64,000 nt of DNA from positions 1 through 64,000 of the forward strand of contig JANQLS010000181.1 in assembly GCA_028280485.1 (NCBI GenBank). The letters are read 5' to 3'. This stretch comes from Planctomycetota bacterium (GTDB lineage Bacteria; Planctomycetota; UBA8108; JACQVS01). A model generated the notes under the pieces. The model made no database searches. It was not told where the DNA came from and saw only the letters and a program-made list of their open reading frames with translations. This document shows, piece after piece, positions 34,768-43,584 of the stretch; position 1 is the first letter of the stretch; every line of letters starts with the position of its first letter. The translations under genes were made by a program, and so were the position numbers.

Positions 34768-36819
34768 TCATTCTGAACCGGAAGCAGGCCTTTCTCGGGT
34801 CAATCCGTACTTCAGTATTTTTGAATCTAATGTAGGTCGAGAAATGCCTAAAGCTTCTGCAGTTTTAGACTTTTTCCAACGGTGATGTGAAAGTGTACTT
34901 TTGATCACTTGCATTTCCACATCTTCAACAGTCCTAGCGACAACTTCTTTCAAAGACTTACCTTCAAACGAAGGAATACGTCGATTTGAAGCTTTTGCTA
35001 AAATATTTGGGCTGAGAAGCTTGGCTTCAATTTGATCTTCGCTCAATGCGGCCAAACGCTCGATTTCATTTTCGAGCTCACGAATGTTTCCGGGCCAATC
35101 GTATTGATAAAGAAGATGAAAGGCTTCTCGGCCTAAAGTCAGTTTGTCTTGCTGGTTTCTTTGAGCGATCTTACTGAGGAAGTGATCGATCAAGATTGGA
35201 ATATCTTCTCGGCGTTCTCTGAGAGGAGGAAGCGTGACGGTAATCACATTGATGCGATAGAGCAAATCCTCTCTAAACTGCGATTGGCGCACCAAGTCGT
35301 AAATGTTTTTGTTGGTCGCCGAGACGATCCTGACGTTGACTTTGAGGATGTCTTTTCCCCCGACTCGGCGAATTTCACCATCCTGTAAAACACGCAGAAA
35401 CTTGGTCTGCATCTCAGCGCTCATGTCAGCAACTTCATCCAAGAATAAAGTTCCGTCGTCAGCGATCTCGAAAAGCCCTCGCTTATCGCGGGTCGCTCCC
35501 GTAAACGCACCCCGAACATGACCGAAGAACTCACTTTCGAGGAGATTCACCGGAATCGCAGCACAGTTTTCGCTGACGAACTGCTTCTGTTGTCGAGGGC
35601 CGTTTTTATGAATCGCACGGGCGATCAACTCTTTACCCGTTCCACTCTCACCTAAGATTAAAACGGGCACGTTGGAATCGGTGACTTTGTCTAAGAGTTC
35701 GAAGACTTCAAACATCTTAGGGCTTCGAGTCACAATATAGTCATAGTCGTACTTAAAACTTCGCGAGCTATCTTTAGGAAGAAGCTTGATCGCTTCTTCA
35801 AGCTGAATACTTTTAGAGAGAACTTTTTCTTCTAAGTCGAGATTGACTTGCTCTAAACGTTTACGCACTTCTTCGAGTTCGTGCTGACGGCTGCGGTTTT
35901 CTTCGAAGAGACGAGCGTTCATGATCGCAACAGCGGCTTGATCGCTCAAGATCTCGAGCCAACGGAGATGATTCTGACTAAAGGCTTCTTGATCGAAGCG
36001 ATTGTCGACGTAGATCACTCCGGTCGTTTGCCCGCGCAACTTAATCGGCACGCAAAGAACAGATTTCATGTTGAGCTCGTAAACACTCGCGTAGCCCGTA
36101 AATCGGCGATCATCCACGGCATTTCCCGAGAGAATCGCCGCGCCTGATTCCATCACAAATTCAGCGATCGAACGGCTGACCTTAAAATCGGGGCCCTTGA
36201 TTTTTTCTCGATCCACATTGCGAGCGGTTTGGATCACCATCTCTTTACCGTTCTGGATCATGAGGAATCCGCGTTCGGCGGTGGTCACCTCGACGACGGT
36301 ATCGAGAATAAGATCTAATAAGTCTGCTAACACCAAGGTGGAAGATAAGTTCCTGTTAACCTCTAACAACTTCAAAAAGATCTCACGTTCTTTTCTAAGA
36401 ACTTGAACCTGAGCTTCTTCGCCGATCTCAGCCAAAGGCTCGAGAAAGAAGTCGGTGTTGAGGTCGATGGTGTCATCCGAAATCTCGGTGGGAATTCGAT
36501 CGAAATACATTCGAGTTTTCCCGATTTCGATACAGTCTCCCGGTCGTAGCTCTTTGCGAAGAACTAAGATCCCGTTGACAAGAGTTCCGTTTCGACTTTT
36601 TAAATCGGTAACTAAATAACCACCGGCCTTGCGTTCGATCTGGCAGTGTTTTCTTGAGGAGTTGAGGTCATCGATCTCGATGGTGTTCTCATGAGAACGA
36701 CCGATCGACGTAACTTTCGTTGTTAACTCCACCACTTTTTCAGATCCATTCTCACGAATGATGAGTCGAGGATGGCGAGGACCAGTAGATCTGGGGGTCA
36801 AACTTGATTTAGAGACCAT
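34768..36819 (-). CDS. FHA-GAF-sigma54 AAA+ transcription activator
   Basis: 683 residues. FHA domain (about 18-110: IGRSHENTIEIDDLNSSRKH, DLKSRNGTLVNG), GAF domain (about 150-330: FLMIQNGKEMVIQTARNV, SVLCVPIKLRGQTTGVIYVD), a coiled coil, then the AAA+ core (about 370-605) with Walker A GESGTGKE, the sigma54-contacting GAFTGA loop, and Walker B GTLFLDEVAD. A Fis-type helix-turn-helix lies at the end (KSKTAEALGISRPTLDSKIL). It activates RNA polymerase with sigma54 in response to a phosphothreonine or ligand signal. It heads the pseudopilin cluster, so that cluster is the obvious target, but I see no clear -24/-12 site upstream of it. Confidence 0.93.
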   Translation of the reverse strand: MVSKSSLTPRSTGPRHPRLIIRENGSEKVVELTTKVTSIGRSHENTIEIDDLNSSRKHCQIERKAGGYLVTDLKSRNGTLVNGILVLRKELRPGDCIEIGKTRMYFDRIPTEISDDTIDLNTDFFLEPLAEIGEEAQVQVLRKEREIFLKLLEVNRNLSSTLVLADLLDLILDTVVEVTTAERGFLMIQNGKEMVIQTARNVDREKIKGPDFKVSRSIAEFVMESGAAILSGNAVDDRRFTGYASVYELNMKSVLCVPIKLRGQTTGVIYVDNRFDQEAFSQNHLRWLEILSDQAAVAIMNARLFEENRSRQHELEEVRKRLEQVNLDLEEKVLSKSIQLEEAIKLLPKDSSRSFKYDYDYIVTRSPKMFEVFELLDKVTDSNVPVLILGESGTGKELIARAIHKNGPRQQKQFVSENCAAIPVNLLESEFFGHVRGAFTGATRDKRGLFEIADDGTLFLDEVADMSAEMQTKFLRVLQDGEIRRVGGKDILKVNVRIVSATNKNIYDLVRQSQFREDLLYRINVITVTLPPLRERREDIPILIDHFLSKIAQRNQQDKLTLGREAFHLLYQYDWPGNIRELENEIERLAALSEDQIEAKLLSPNILAKASNRRIPSFEGKSLKEVVARTVEDVEMQVIKSTLSHHRWKKSKTAEALGISRPTLDSKILKYGLTRERPASGSE

Positions 36820-37436
36820 GAGTTTAAGTGAGATAAGAGAAGATGGATTCAGGGTAACAGGGTTCGTCTAAAACCCTTGAGTATCGCAAGTTCAAACGTT
36901 GCATTATCGGGAGATCCCAGAGGGAAAACTCCGAAGAATGAAGGCCTTGGGAAAAAATCCAAGTGTAAAACGATTTTAACAATCAACCCTGGCTACGCAA
37001 GCCTGATTTATATAGCCATTAAGTCTTTTATTTAAAAATATTTACAGTTCTGATCTCGAAGGAAATTACAAGATTATGCATCCAGAGAACGTAAAATTAA
37101 TTTCACGTCTTTGATTTTGGGGTGAGAATATCGGCTTGGAGGGCATGAGCAAGAAAACTTAAGGCAAATAAATATAAATACTTAGGGCTATTGAAGCTCA
37201 AGACAGGGGCGCGTCGATGAATCGAGCTTGCTCTATTGAATCGAAACTCGCTATAGGCCACGCGGTCGCCGATAAAGCCCCTTAATAAGCCCGGAGCGTA
37301 AGCGACGGGGCCTTTTTTGAAGATCTCCTCAGAAAACTTCCTCATCTGGATTTCGGTGAACTCTTGTTAGTAGCACGAAGAAGATCCCGTCGCTTACGCT
37401 CCGGGCTTACTAAGGGAATTCAAAACGGATTCATAA
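36820..37436. other. 617-nt spacer with inverted repeat
   Basis: Between the sigma54 activator (minus, start at 36819) and dacB (minus, stop at 37437). It holds the activator's presumed upstream region (36820-37080), in which no clear promoter is recognised, and the AGCCCGGAGCG inverted repeat at 37286-37409. A short ORF at 37103-37345 lies over the repeat and is not credible. Confidence 0.6.
37286..37409. repeat. AGCCCGGAGCG inverted repeat, open form (76-nt spacer)
   Basis: Perfect 24-bp arms at 37286-37309 and 37386-37409, extended by CTTAATAAG/CTTACTAAG with one mismatch. The spacer contains CGGTGAACTCTTGTTAG, also seen with small changes inside 47091-47218. Confidence 0.85.
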
Positions 37437-38993
37437 TCAAGAATTTGGCGCCGCAATCTCTCGAAAGATGGTCTCCACAATCGACTCTTGTAATTGACGA
37501 GCCGCCCAGAGGCCCCCTTTCTTAGGGAACTTGTTGACGAGGATGGAGAAGCTCCAATACTTCACGCCTTTTGATGATGTCGAAGAGGATGATCCCACGT
37601 AACCCGACAAGGCTGAAACCGAATTGATATAACCCGTCTTGGCGAAGACGTGCCCTTTAGCAGATGAGCTTTTGAATCTTTTTCTCAATGTTCCATCGAT
37701 ACCACCGATGGCCATACTGTTTCGGAAAAGATCAAAGTCGGAAGTCCGCGACACGGAATGAAGAATTTTGGTGAGAGCCAAGGGCGAGATCCGGTTTCCG
37801 TCAGATAGACCTGAACCATCTTCGATAATCATAGAGGAATCTGAAATCTTCGACTTCTTGAGGTACTTCTTAACCTCTTGAGCTCCTGATTGGATGCTCC
37901 CAACTTTCCCGGCAGCGCCGCCGAGGGCCTTCAATAAAACTTCGGCGTGCATGTTTTGACTGTTCTTCAAAATGACCGGAAAATCACGCGTCATTTTCGA
38001 AGCGTGTCGGTGCAATAACTTCCCCGCTTTTTGATCGGGAAGGCGAGTACGATCTCGGATGACTTCTCCTACGATTTCAATTCCTTCTTGAGAAAAGATG
38101 TTACGTAAAACGTAACCAAAGAAGAGTCCCGGGTCATCGACCGTCACATGAAAAACACGAGTTCCTTGCCTGTATTTACTGGGGATTTTGCCTTTCAAAA
38201 CGATGCGATTACTACTGGGATATCGGTCTAAACCGATGATGAGCTCTCCCCCCGAGACAGTCTGACAACGATTTTCTATTTGAACGTATGTAGTTTCTGG
38301 CACGCACTGGTATCGAGCCCGGCCACCGGAACGAGTGGGAAAAATGGTGAAGTCCAAGCAGTTATCGTTGAAGTTTAAAGCTCCGACTTGGGCTGAATAC
38401 CAACGGCTTTCGTACTTCTTTTTCCAACTGGGAGGAAGTCGTTCTGAATCGAAGTAAAAATCATCGATCAGCAAATCTCCGGCAACTTTTTTCAATCCGT
38501 TTTTCTTTAGAGAACGAGCCCAGTGGCGAAAAATGACTGTAGGGTCATCAGAAGTGAATCGACCGGAGATATTAGGATCCCCCGTTCCACTGACGATGAG
38601 ATCACCCGTCAAGATGCCGTCTTTGTTGGGATAGCTCTTAGCCCAAAGCTTAGTAACATACTCATAATCACTACCTAGTTGTTTGAGTGCGGCAGCGGTG
38701 ATGAGTATTTTTTGGTTCGAGGCCGGGGTGAAGGCATTGTTGGCATTGATAGAAACGATCGAGCGACCGTTCTCATCTAAAATCGAAAGCCCCAACATGG
38801 ATGAATTGAATCCATGCTTATTGAGGATGCGATTCCAGGATGCTCGAGTGGGCTTCGAATAGAGCTGGCTCGATAATGGGCAGAGGACGAGACTCAGCAG
38901 CCCCACCATCAGGAGGAGTTGAGATCGAGTAACGGCTAATCTAGAAAACGACTTTGCTCTAGAGGCACAATGACACCATTGGGAGGTCATCAT
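37437..38993 (-). CDS. dacB: D-alanyl-D-alanine carboxypeptidase/endopeptidase (PBP4, family S13)
   Basis: 518 residues. GGGGAG 8 nt before the ATG supports this start. A hydrophobic signal covers about residues 24-46. The three penicillin-binding motifs are present: PASNQK (SxxK with the catalytic serine), SGLSDGN (the SxN block), and AKTG (KTG). Family S13 enzymes have a large insertion between the first two motifs, also present here. It trims or cuts peptidoglycan crosslinks in the periplasm. That planctomycetes have peptidoglycan is now accepted, so the gene is not out of place. Single gene. Confidence 0.92.
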   Translation of the reverse strand: MMTSQWCHCASRAKSFSRLAVTRSQLLLMVGLLSLVLCPLSSQLYSKPTRASWNRILNKHGFNSSMLGLSILDENGRSIVSINANNAFTPASNQKILITAAALKQLGSDYEYVTKLWAKSYPNKDGILTGDLIVSGTGDPNISGRFTSDDPTVIFRHWARSLKKNGLKKVAGDLLIDDFYFDSERLPPSWKKKYESRWYSAQVGALNFNDNCLDFTIFPTRSGGRARYQCVPETTYVQIENRCQTVSGGELIIGLDRYPSSNRIVLKGKIPSKYRQGTRVFHVTVDDPGLFFGYVLRNIFSQEGIEIVGEVIRDRTRLPDQKAGKLLHRHASKMTRDFPVILKNSQNMHAEVLLKALGGAAGKVGSIQSGAQEVKKYLKKSKISDSSMIIEDGSGLSDGNRISPLALTKILHSVSRTSDFDLFRNSMAIGGIDGTLRKRFKSSSAKGHVFAKTGYINSVSALSGYVGSSSSTSSKGVKYWSFSILVNKFPKKGGLWAARQLQESIVETIFREIAAPNS

Positions 38994-39445
38994 GAATTGG
39001 GCTCCCCAAAATTCTTTTTCTCTTCTTAAGTGGATTCTCTTCTAAATCCACATAACCCGCAGCTGACTCTTGCAACTGCTTGGATCCAAGGACTTTGGAT
39101 CAGATCTTCTTTTCTTTCCCGCCACGACCGCCAAAAGAAATATCCTAACGGTTTTTGATTCCTTATCAAGGCTTCGCTGAACAAGTACCAGCTTTCACGC
39201 TCTATAACTGGTAAAATTCCCCGTAGGAGCGAGGCTTCTCCCTGCCCGATCCATGAAGTGAAGTGATAGTCCAAAAACATTCACGCATGCCAGGGCAGCG
39301 GGCGCCCGCAAGGGACGCCCCTACAGATGCAAATTACCCAGCAACAATTCCATTAGATAAAAATTAGGGAGCAAAGAAAAGCTAAGTGCGGGTCCTACTA
39401 GGACTGGAAAGAATCCGAGAAAAATTTGAGCAAAGGAGATCATTC
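38994..39445. other. 452-nt spacer with repeat modules
   Basis: Divergent spacer between dacB and the Cys-motif protein. Repeat modules occupy 39221-39326. The 84-residue minus-strand ORF at 39026-39280 has no ribosome binding site and a composition of repeat translation, so it is not called. Confidence 0.6.
39221..39326. repeat. CGTAGGAGCG...CCCCTACAG repeat element
   Basis: CCGTAGGAGCGAGGCTTCTC (39221-39240) with following CCTGCCCG forms one half. The other half is CAGGGCAGC followed by GGGCGCCCGCAAGGGACG and CCCCTACAG (39300-39326). Same family as 9538-9724. Confidence 0.65.
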
Positions 39446-40726
39446 ATGAACTCCAAACCCACTCCCCCGAAAAAAAGATCTTCAAGACCCAAGCGTAATA
39501 AGAAGAGCAAAGTCAAAACCGCCGAAGATCTCTACTTTCAAGCCAACCAGCTCTTCGAAAAGATCTTAGATCAAGAAAAGATACCGACAGGGAGAGGAAC
39601 TGAGATTCCGCTCCGCTTAGATCTAGATCTAAGCCCTCACGCTTCCAAAGAATCAAAATCTCAGCGGGCGAAGAAATTCGCCTCCAATTTGATGTCTCGC
39701 CTAGAGCTTTTAGCCGAAGACCTCAATGCTCAACACCAACCGTTCCCGCCCGGTAAACTGAGATGCCATTGGTGCGAGGGTTTTGACTGCCAAGATGCAA
39801 GCCCCCCTGAACCTAAATCGGTTTTTAAAGGCTACTCTGCGACAGGCCTCCCCATTTGGAGCGATTTCGGCTCCTTGGCACTTGAACGGAGCCATCCACG
39901 AGTACAAGAACTCTACGAAGACTCCCCCGTTCCTATTACCATCCTTCAGCCTGGAGACCAACTGAACTCCGATCAGTTGAAAATCTACGGGAAAAACTCG
40001 AGCTTCTATAAAGTCTTAGCTCAACTCACCGTTGGATATATGAAAACTCGCGGTGAAAGAGGAGCCCGAAGCCAGATCTCACTAACCATCCAAGCCGTAG
40101 AAACACGGCGAGGCCGACCCCGAGTGCATCTGAATGTCTTAGGAGTCTTAGCGGATGGTCGCCCTATCGCCCCCTTCTTGGAAGAAGTTCTCAGCTTCCG
40201 ATTGGCGGATGCCATCGAAGCGACTCGACGCACAATGAGTGAAATTCATTTAGTCGAGCCACAAAAAAATACCGCTGAAACAGAGAAGAATTCTCCGAAA
40301 AAGCAATCCCCCAAAGCCAAAGCCCACCAACGCGCTCGTAAAGCTTATAAAGCTCTTCAAAAGTTGGAAAAAACAATCGATCGGATCTTCAGACAAAACA
40401 CTCGAAGAACTCTCCACTCTCGTACGCGCCACCGCGATCGCGAACGCCCCGCGGCCACCGCCTTACGCGATGCACTGAAAGCCCGCACTGAAAGTTTCTA
40501 TCGTGACATTCAAGAAAACACTTGGGTCGTTCTCGGCCCGAGAAGACGTGTTCATATCTTCAACGACGAAGGGCAGCACGTCACCAGTGTCACCTACCCC
40601 GGAGAAACGATTCGTAAGCGAACTTCTCAGGGAAAATGGCGACATTCTGAAACAGGAAAGCTTTCTGAATTCCAGGCGAAACTCAAAGATTTGGTGCAGG
40701 CAACCGGCGGAACTGAAGAATCCTAA
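39446..40726 (+). CDS. Conserved-looking hypothetical protein with CHWC...C motif
   Basis: 426 residues from the ATG at 39446, chosen because AAAGGAG lies 7 nt before it; the GTG at 39386 lacks such a site. No signal peptide, so cytoplasmic. The N-terminus is lysine/arginine/proline-rich, then comes an all-helical segment. CHWCEGFDC near residue 115 is a possible zinc or Fe-S site. A mixed alpha/beta domain follows (about 125-260), then a K/Q/A-rich linker and a basic C-terminal domain with ENTWVVLGPRRRVHIFNDEG. No family recognised. The squalene/phytoene synthase gene follows after 200 nt on the same strand. Confidence 0.75.
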   Translation: MNSKPTPPKKRSSRPKRNKKSKVKTAEDLYFQANQLFEKILDQEKIPTGRGTEIPLRLDLDLSPHASKESKSQRAKKFASNLMSRLELLAEDLNAQHQPFPPGKLRCHWCEGFDCQDASPPEPKSVFKGYSATGLPIWSDFGSLALERSHPRVQELYEDSPVPITILQPGDQLNSDQLKIYGKNSSFYKVLAQLTVGYMKTRGERGARSQISLTIQAVETRRGRPRVHLNVLGVLADGRPIAPFLEEVLSFRLADAIEATRRTMSEIHLVEPQKNTAETEKNSPKKQSPKAKAHQRARKAYKALQKLEKTIDRIFRQNTRRTLHSRTRHRDRERPAATALRDALKARTESFYRDIQENTWVVLGPRRRVHIFNDEGQHVTSVTYPGETIRKRTSQGKWRHSETGKLSEFQAKLKDLVQATGGTEES

Positions 40727-40926
40727 GGTTTTAGCTTCCAGGTGCGGCTCTTTGATCTAGGAGTCGAGATTGAAAGTAAATAAATGGTGAGAATTCACTC
40801 GTGGTTAGATACCATGCGAGTATGAAATCACCAGTTGAGGAAAATTTACCCGAACAAAATTCCGAGCGAGAACTCGGACAAGAAGATAACCCCGCGAGCC
40901 AACAGCCAGCGGGAAGGGGTGATCTC

Positions 40927-41898
40927 ATGCCTCAATCCAACGGTGAATTCCCCGATTGGGTGGAATACCGAAATCCTCCTGTAAACTTGGAGGAGTCTGT
41001 CAGCTACTGCACTCAGCTCACCCGGCGAGAAGCCCGCAATTTCTATTTCGCCTTTCTTCTCCTTCCCAACATCAAACGAAGGGCGATTTCAGCGGTTTAT
41101 ACGTTTAGCCGGCGCGTCGATGATGCCGTCGATGATTTGGTTGAAAATAAAAAGCCAGGCCAAAGTCACGAAGAGTTAGTTGAACTGGGATACCAGGGAC
41201 TCGCTTACATGGAGAGCCTCCTCGGAGCTCAAGCCCCCAAAACCGATCCCCTGACCTTAGCCTTAGCTGACGCCAACAAGCGCTATAAAATTCCATTGAA
41301 GCCTTATCAAGAATTGATCGAAGGCATGAAAATGGATTTGGAAGGTTATCAATATAAGACCTTCGAAGATACTTACCGTTACTGCTACCACGCCGCTTCT
41401 ACTGTGGGCTTAATCTCCATCGAAATCTTTGGCTACAGAGACAAAGACAAATTGGATGCGCAAGAGGGAAGCGATCGCTCTCATATCTTCGAGCCGGCGA
41501 TTTCGTTGGGAATTGCCATGCAACTCACCAATATCATCCGCGACATCAAAGAAGACCTGGGACGCGGGCGAATTTATCTTCCTCGCGATGAAATGGATCA
41601 ATTCGGGGTCACCGTAGAAGATCTTAAAAACAATCGAATGCACGACGGAGTTCGGGACCTCGTCAAACTTCAAGTCGAGCGTGCCCGCAAGTACTTTGAA
41701 GATGCGAATCCTCTCTTCCCCTTAGTGGATCGCAATGCTCGTTACTGCCCGATTCTTTTAAAACGCATTTATTCTGGGCTCCTCGATCAGCTTGAGGCTC
41801 GCGATTACGATATCTTCGGCGAGAAACTGAGCCTTAAAAAATCTAAAAAGTTGTGGATGGTGTTTTCACAGTGGGTGAAGGGGCTTGTTGGGGGGTAG
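40927..41898 (+). CDS. Squalene/phytoene synthase family protein (HpnC/HpnD/CrtB type)
   Basis: 323 residues from the ATG at 40927, supported by GGAAGGGG 7 nt upstream. In-frame GTG 40801 and ATG 40822 would add 42 or 35 low-complexity residues. Both aspartate-rich motifs are present: SRRVDDAVDD and NIIRDIKEDLGRGRIYLP, along with YCYHAASTVGLISIEIFGY. These coordinate magnesium and the farnesyl or geranylgeranyl diphosphates in head-to-head condensation. Bacterial relatives make presqualene diphosphate, hydroxysqualene or phytoene. Without neighbouring hpn or crt genes the exact product is not decided. Confidence 0.88.
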   Translation: MPQSNGEFPDWVEYRNPPVNLEESVSYCTQLTRREARNFYFAFLLLPNIKRRAISAVYTFSRRVDDAVDDLVENKKPGQSHEELVELGYQGLAYMESLLGAQAPKTDPLTLALADANKRYKIPLKPYQELIEGMKMDLEGYQYKTFEDTYRYCYHAASTVGLISIEIFGYRDKDKLDAQEGSDRSHIFEPAISLGIAMQLTNIIRDIKEDLGRGRIYLPRDEMDQFGVTVEDLKNNRMHDGVRDLVKLQVERARKYFEDANPLFPLVDRNARYCPILLKRIYSGLLDQLEARDYDIFGEKLSLKKSKKLWMVFSQWVKGLVGG

Positions 41899-41984
41899 GC
41901 AATTCAAAGTGGGCGCAGAATCAAGACACCAAATTTCTTTTCATTCCATCAATGCCAAGATCTGGATCTCGGTTAAGAAATTCC

Positions 41985-43379
41985 ATGTTTAGAACCATGC
42001 TCAAGAATTATCAATTTATCCTTCTATCTCTACTTTCAGTTCAATTATCAAGTTTCAGCTTGGCTGAAGATAAAAACAATCCTAATGACATCACGATCTA
42101 TGATCAGCAATTTTTAGTGGCTCCAATTCTAAAAGGAGCCTTCAAATTTGATAACACCATCGTCCTCGCGCTTGAGAAGGCAGGACCGATTACCGAATTT
42201 GTAGGAGTAGATTTTTCGAGCAATAAAGTTTTATGGAGACTTGAGGAAGATGCCCGATCTGATCCTTTCAAGTTAGGAAACCTCGTGTTCACAAGAAATA
42301 AGATCCTTGTTCCTCAAGATGGAAAAATTAAACACTCTTCTTCTTCAAAGTTTTTAACGTTCAAAAAAGCGGGCAAATTCGCCCTCGCGTTTAGCGATGC
42401 CACAAAGACACTTTATACCTTTTCACCTAAAGGAAAAATGCTGAGAAAAACGAACTATAAAGGGGGCTTCATGGGTTCTTTTTATCAATTAGATAACGGA
42501 AACCTACTTACGATTGATCGAGACCGCGCCCAAATCAAAAACCCCTTGGGAAAAAGAGTTTGGAAAACTACACTCCGTCGCAACCCTCAACTCAACCATT
42601 CTCGCATCACAATCATGGAGCCCGAAGGAGAAATGTTCATCCTTCAGTACAGCACGGGGGTCAAACCCTTCTTTCGATTTATCAAACCGAAAAGTATTCG
42701 AGTCTTTACAATCCCAAAGAAAATTGCCGGGAAATATGAATATTTTGGTGGGATACCCAGCGATGTTTTCAGAAGAAATAAAAAATGGAAATGCACAATA
42801 ATTGACACAACCAAGGGAACCATCTGCTGTATCGATGTGAAAACTGAAAAGTTAGATTACCTTTTTAAGTTTACACAAACACTCAGGGTCCTTCCGCACG
42901 GGCACGCCTTCTACCAAAATAAAATTATTGATCTCTCAAATGGGAGGGCTGTACTTAACCTGCCGAAGGGTCAGACAGCTCTAATGGATGACAAATCATT
43001 TCATTTAACCGATGATGCGGTTCATTTCATTTCTTTTGAAAAGGATCAAACCCATCATTTTAACTTCATCAACCTAAAGACTAAAGAAACCTGGAAAGCC
43101 CCAAAGCCCTTCAAATATAAAATTGAAACGACACCCGTTGAGGGCAAGGAAAACTTAGTTGTCGTCGTACCTTCAGCAATACCTACATTGCTACCAGTAG
43201 GATTAATTGATTTAAAAGCAATGCAAATGAAGCCCATCGGGGAAATTCCTGCGCATGATAGCGCCTCCCTTCTAAAGTGTTGGATTGAGGGCGATAAATT
43301 CATCGGCATTTTCTCGGATCAGCAGGTAGCAGAAAAAACCAGGCGGATGGGTGTTCAGTCGTTTACGATTTCGAAGTGA
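41985..43379 (+). CDS. Secreted beta-propeller-like protein, paralog A
   Basis: 464 residues from the ATG at 41985, giving a clear signal peptide (cut near FSLA-ED); ATG 41997 is also possible. An upstream start at 41853 would overlap the synthase gene. The body is a chain of beta hairpins of about 40 residues with recurring patterns such as FVGVDFSSNKVLWRLEE and FINLKTKETWKAP, like PQQ/WD-type propeller blades. No catalytic motif. Clearly paralogous to the gene at 43585: both share a GVD.SS.K..W block and a following KLGN block. The base composition is AT-richer than the flanking housekeeping genes. Confidence 0.75.
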   Translation: MFRTMLKNYQFILLSLLSVQLSSFSLAEDKNNPNDITIYDQQFLVAPILKGAFKFDNTIVLALEKAGPITEFVGVDFSSNKVLWRLEEDARSDPFKLGNLVFTRNKILVPQDGKIKHSSSSKFLTFKKAGKFALAFSDATKTLYTFSPKGKMLRKTNYKGGFMGSFYQLDNGNLLTIDRDRAQIKNPLGKRVWKTTLRRNPQLNHSRITIMEPEGEMFILQYSTGVKPFFRFIKPKSIRVFTIPKKIAGKYEYFGGIPSDVFRRNKKWKCTIIDTTKGTICCIDVKTEKLDYLFKFTQTLRVLPHGHAFYQNKIIDLSNGRAVLNLPKGQTALMDDKSFHLTDDAVHFISFEKDQTHHFNFINLKTKETWKAPKPFKYKIETTPVEGKENLVVVVPSAIPTLLPVGLIDLKAMQMKPIGEIPAHDSASLLKCWIEGDKFIGIFSDQQVAEKTRRMGVQSFTISK

Positions 43380-43584
43380 GTATGGCCGCCCCTTCCTGCG
43401 GGATGAGAATTGCCTATAAAGTTACAAATCAAAAAATCTCCTAACTGATATTTTAACTATCAGCCGTCTTGCATCTATAATACAACGATAACATTACGTT
43501 ATACCAGTTCTGGATGATGCCATTTCATCTAAACAATAGTAAGATTGAGCCTTCTCAAATCCAAACCCCATCCACAAAGCCAAA

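Noticed and set aside
37103..37345. 80-residue minus-strand ORF
   Set aside because: It runs over an arm of the inverted repeat and has no supporting signal.
39026..39280. 84-residue minus-strand ORF upstream of the Cys-motif gene
   Set aside because: No ribosome binding site, overlaps repeat modules, and no domain or signal features.
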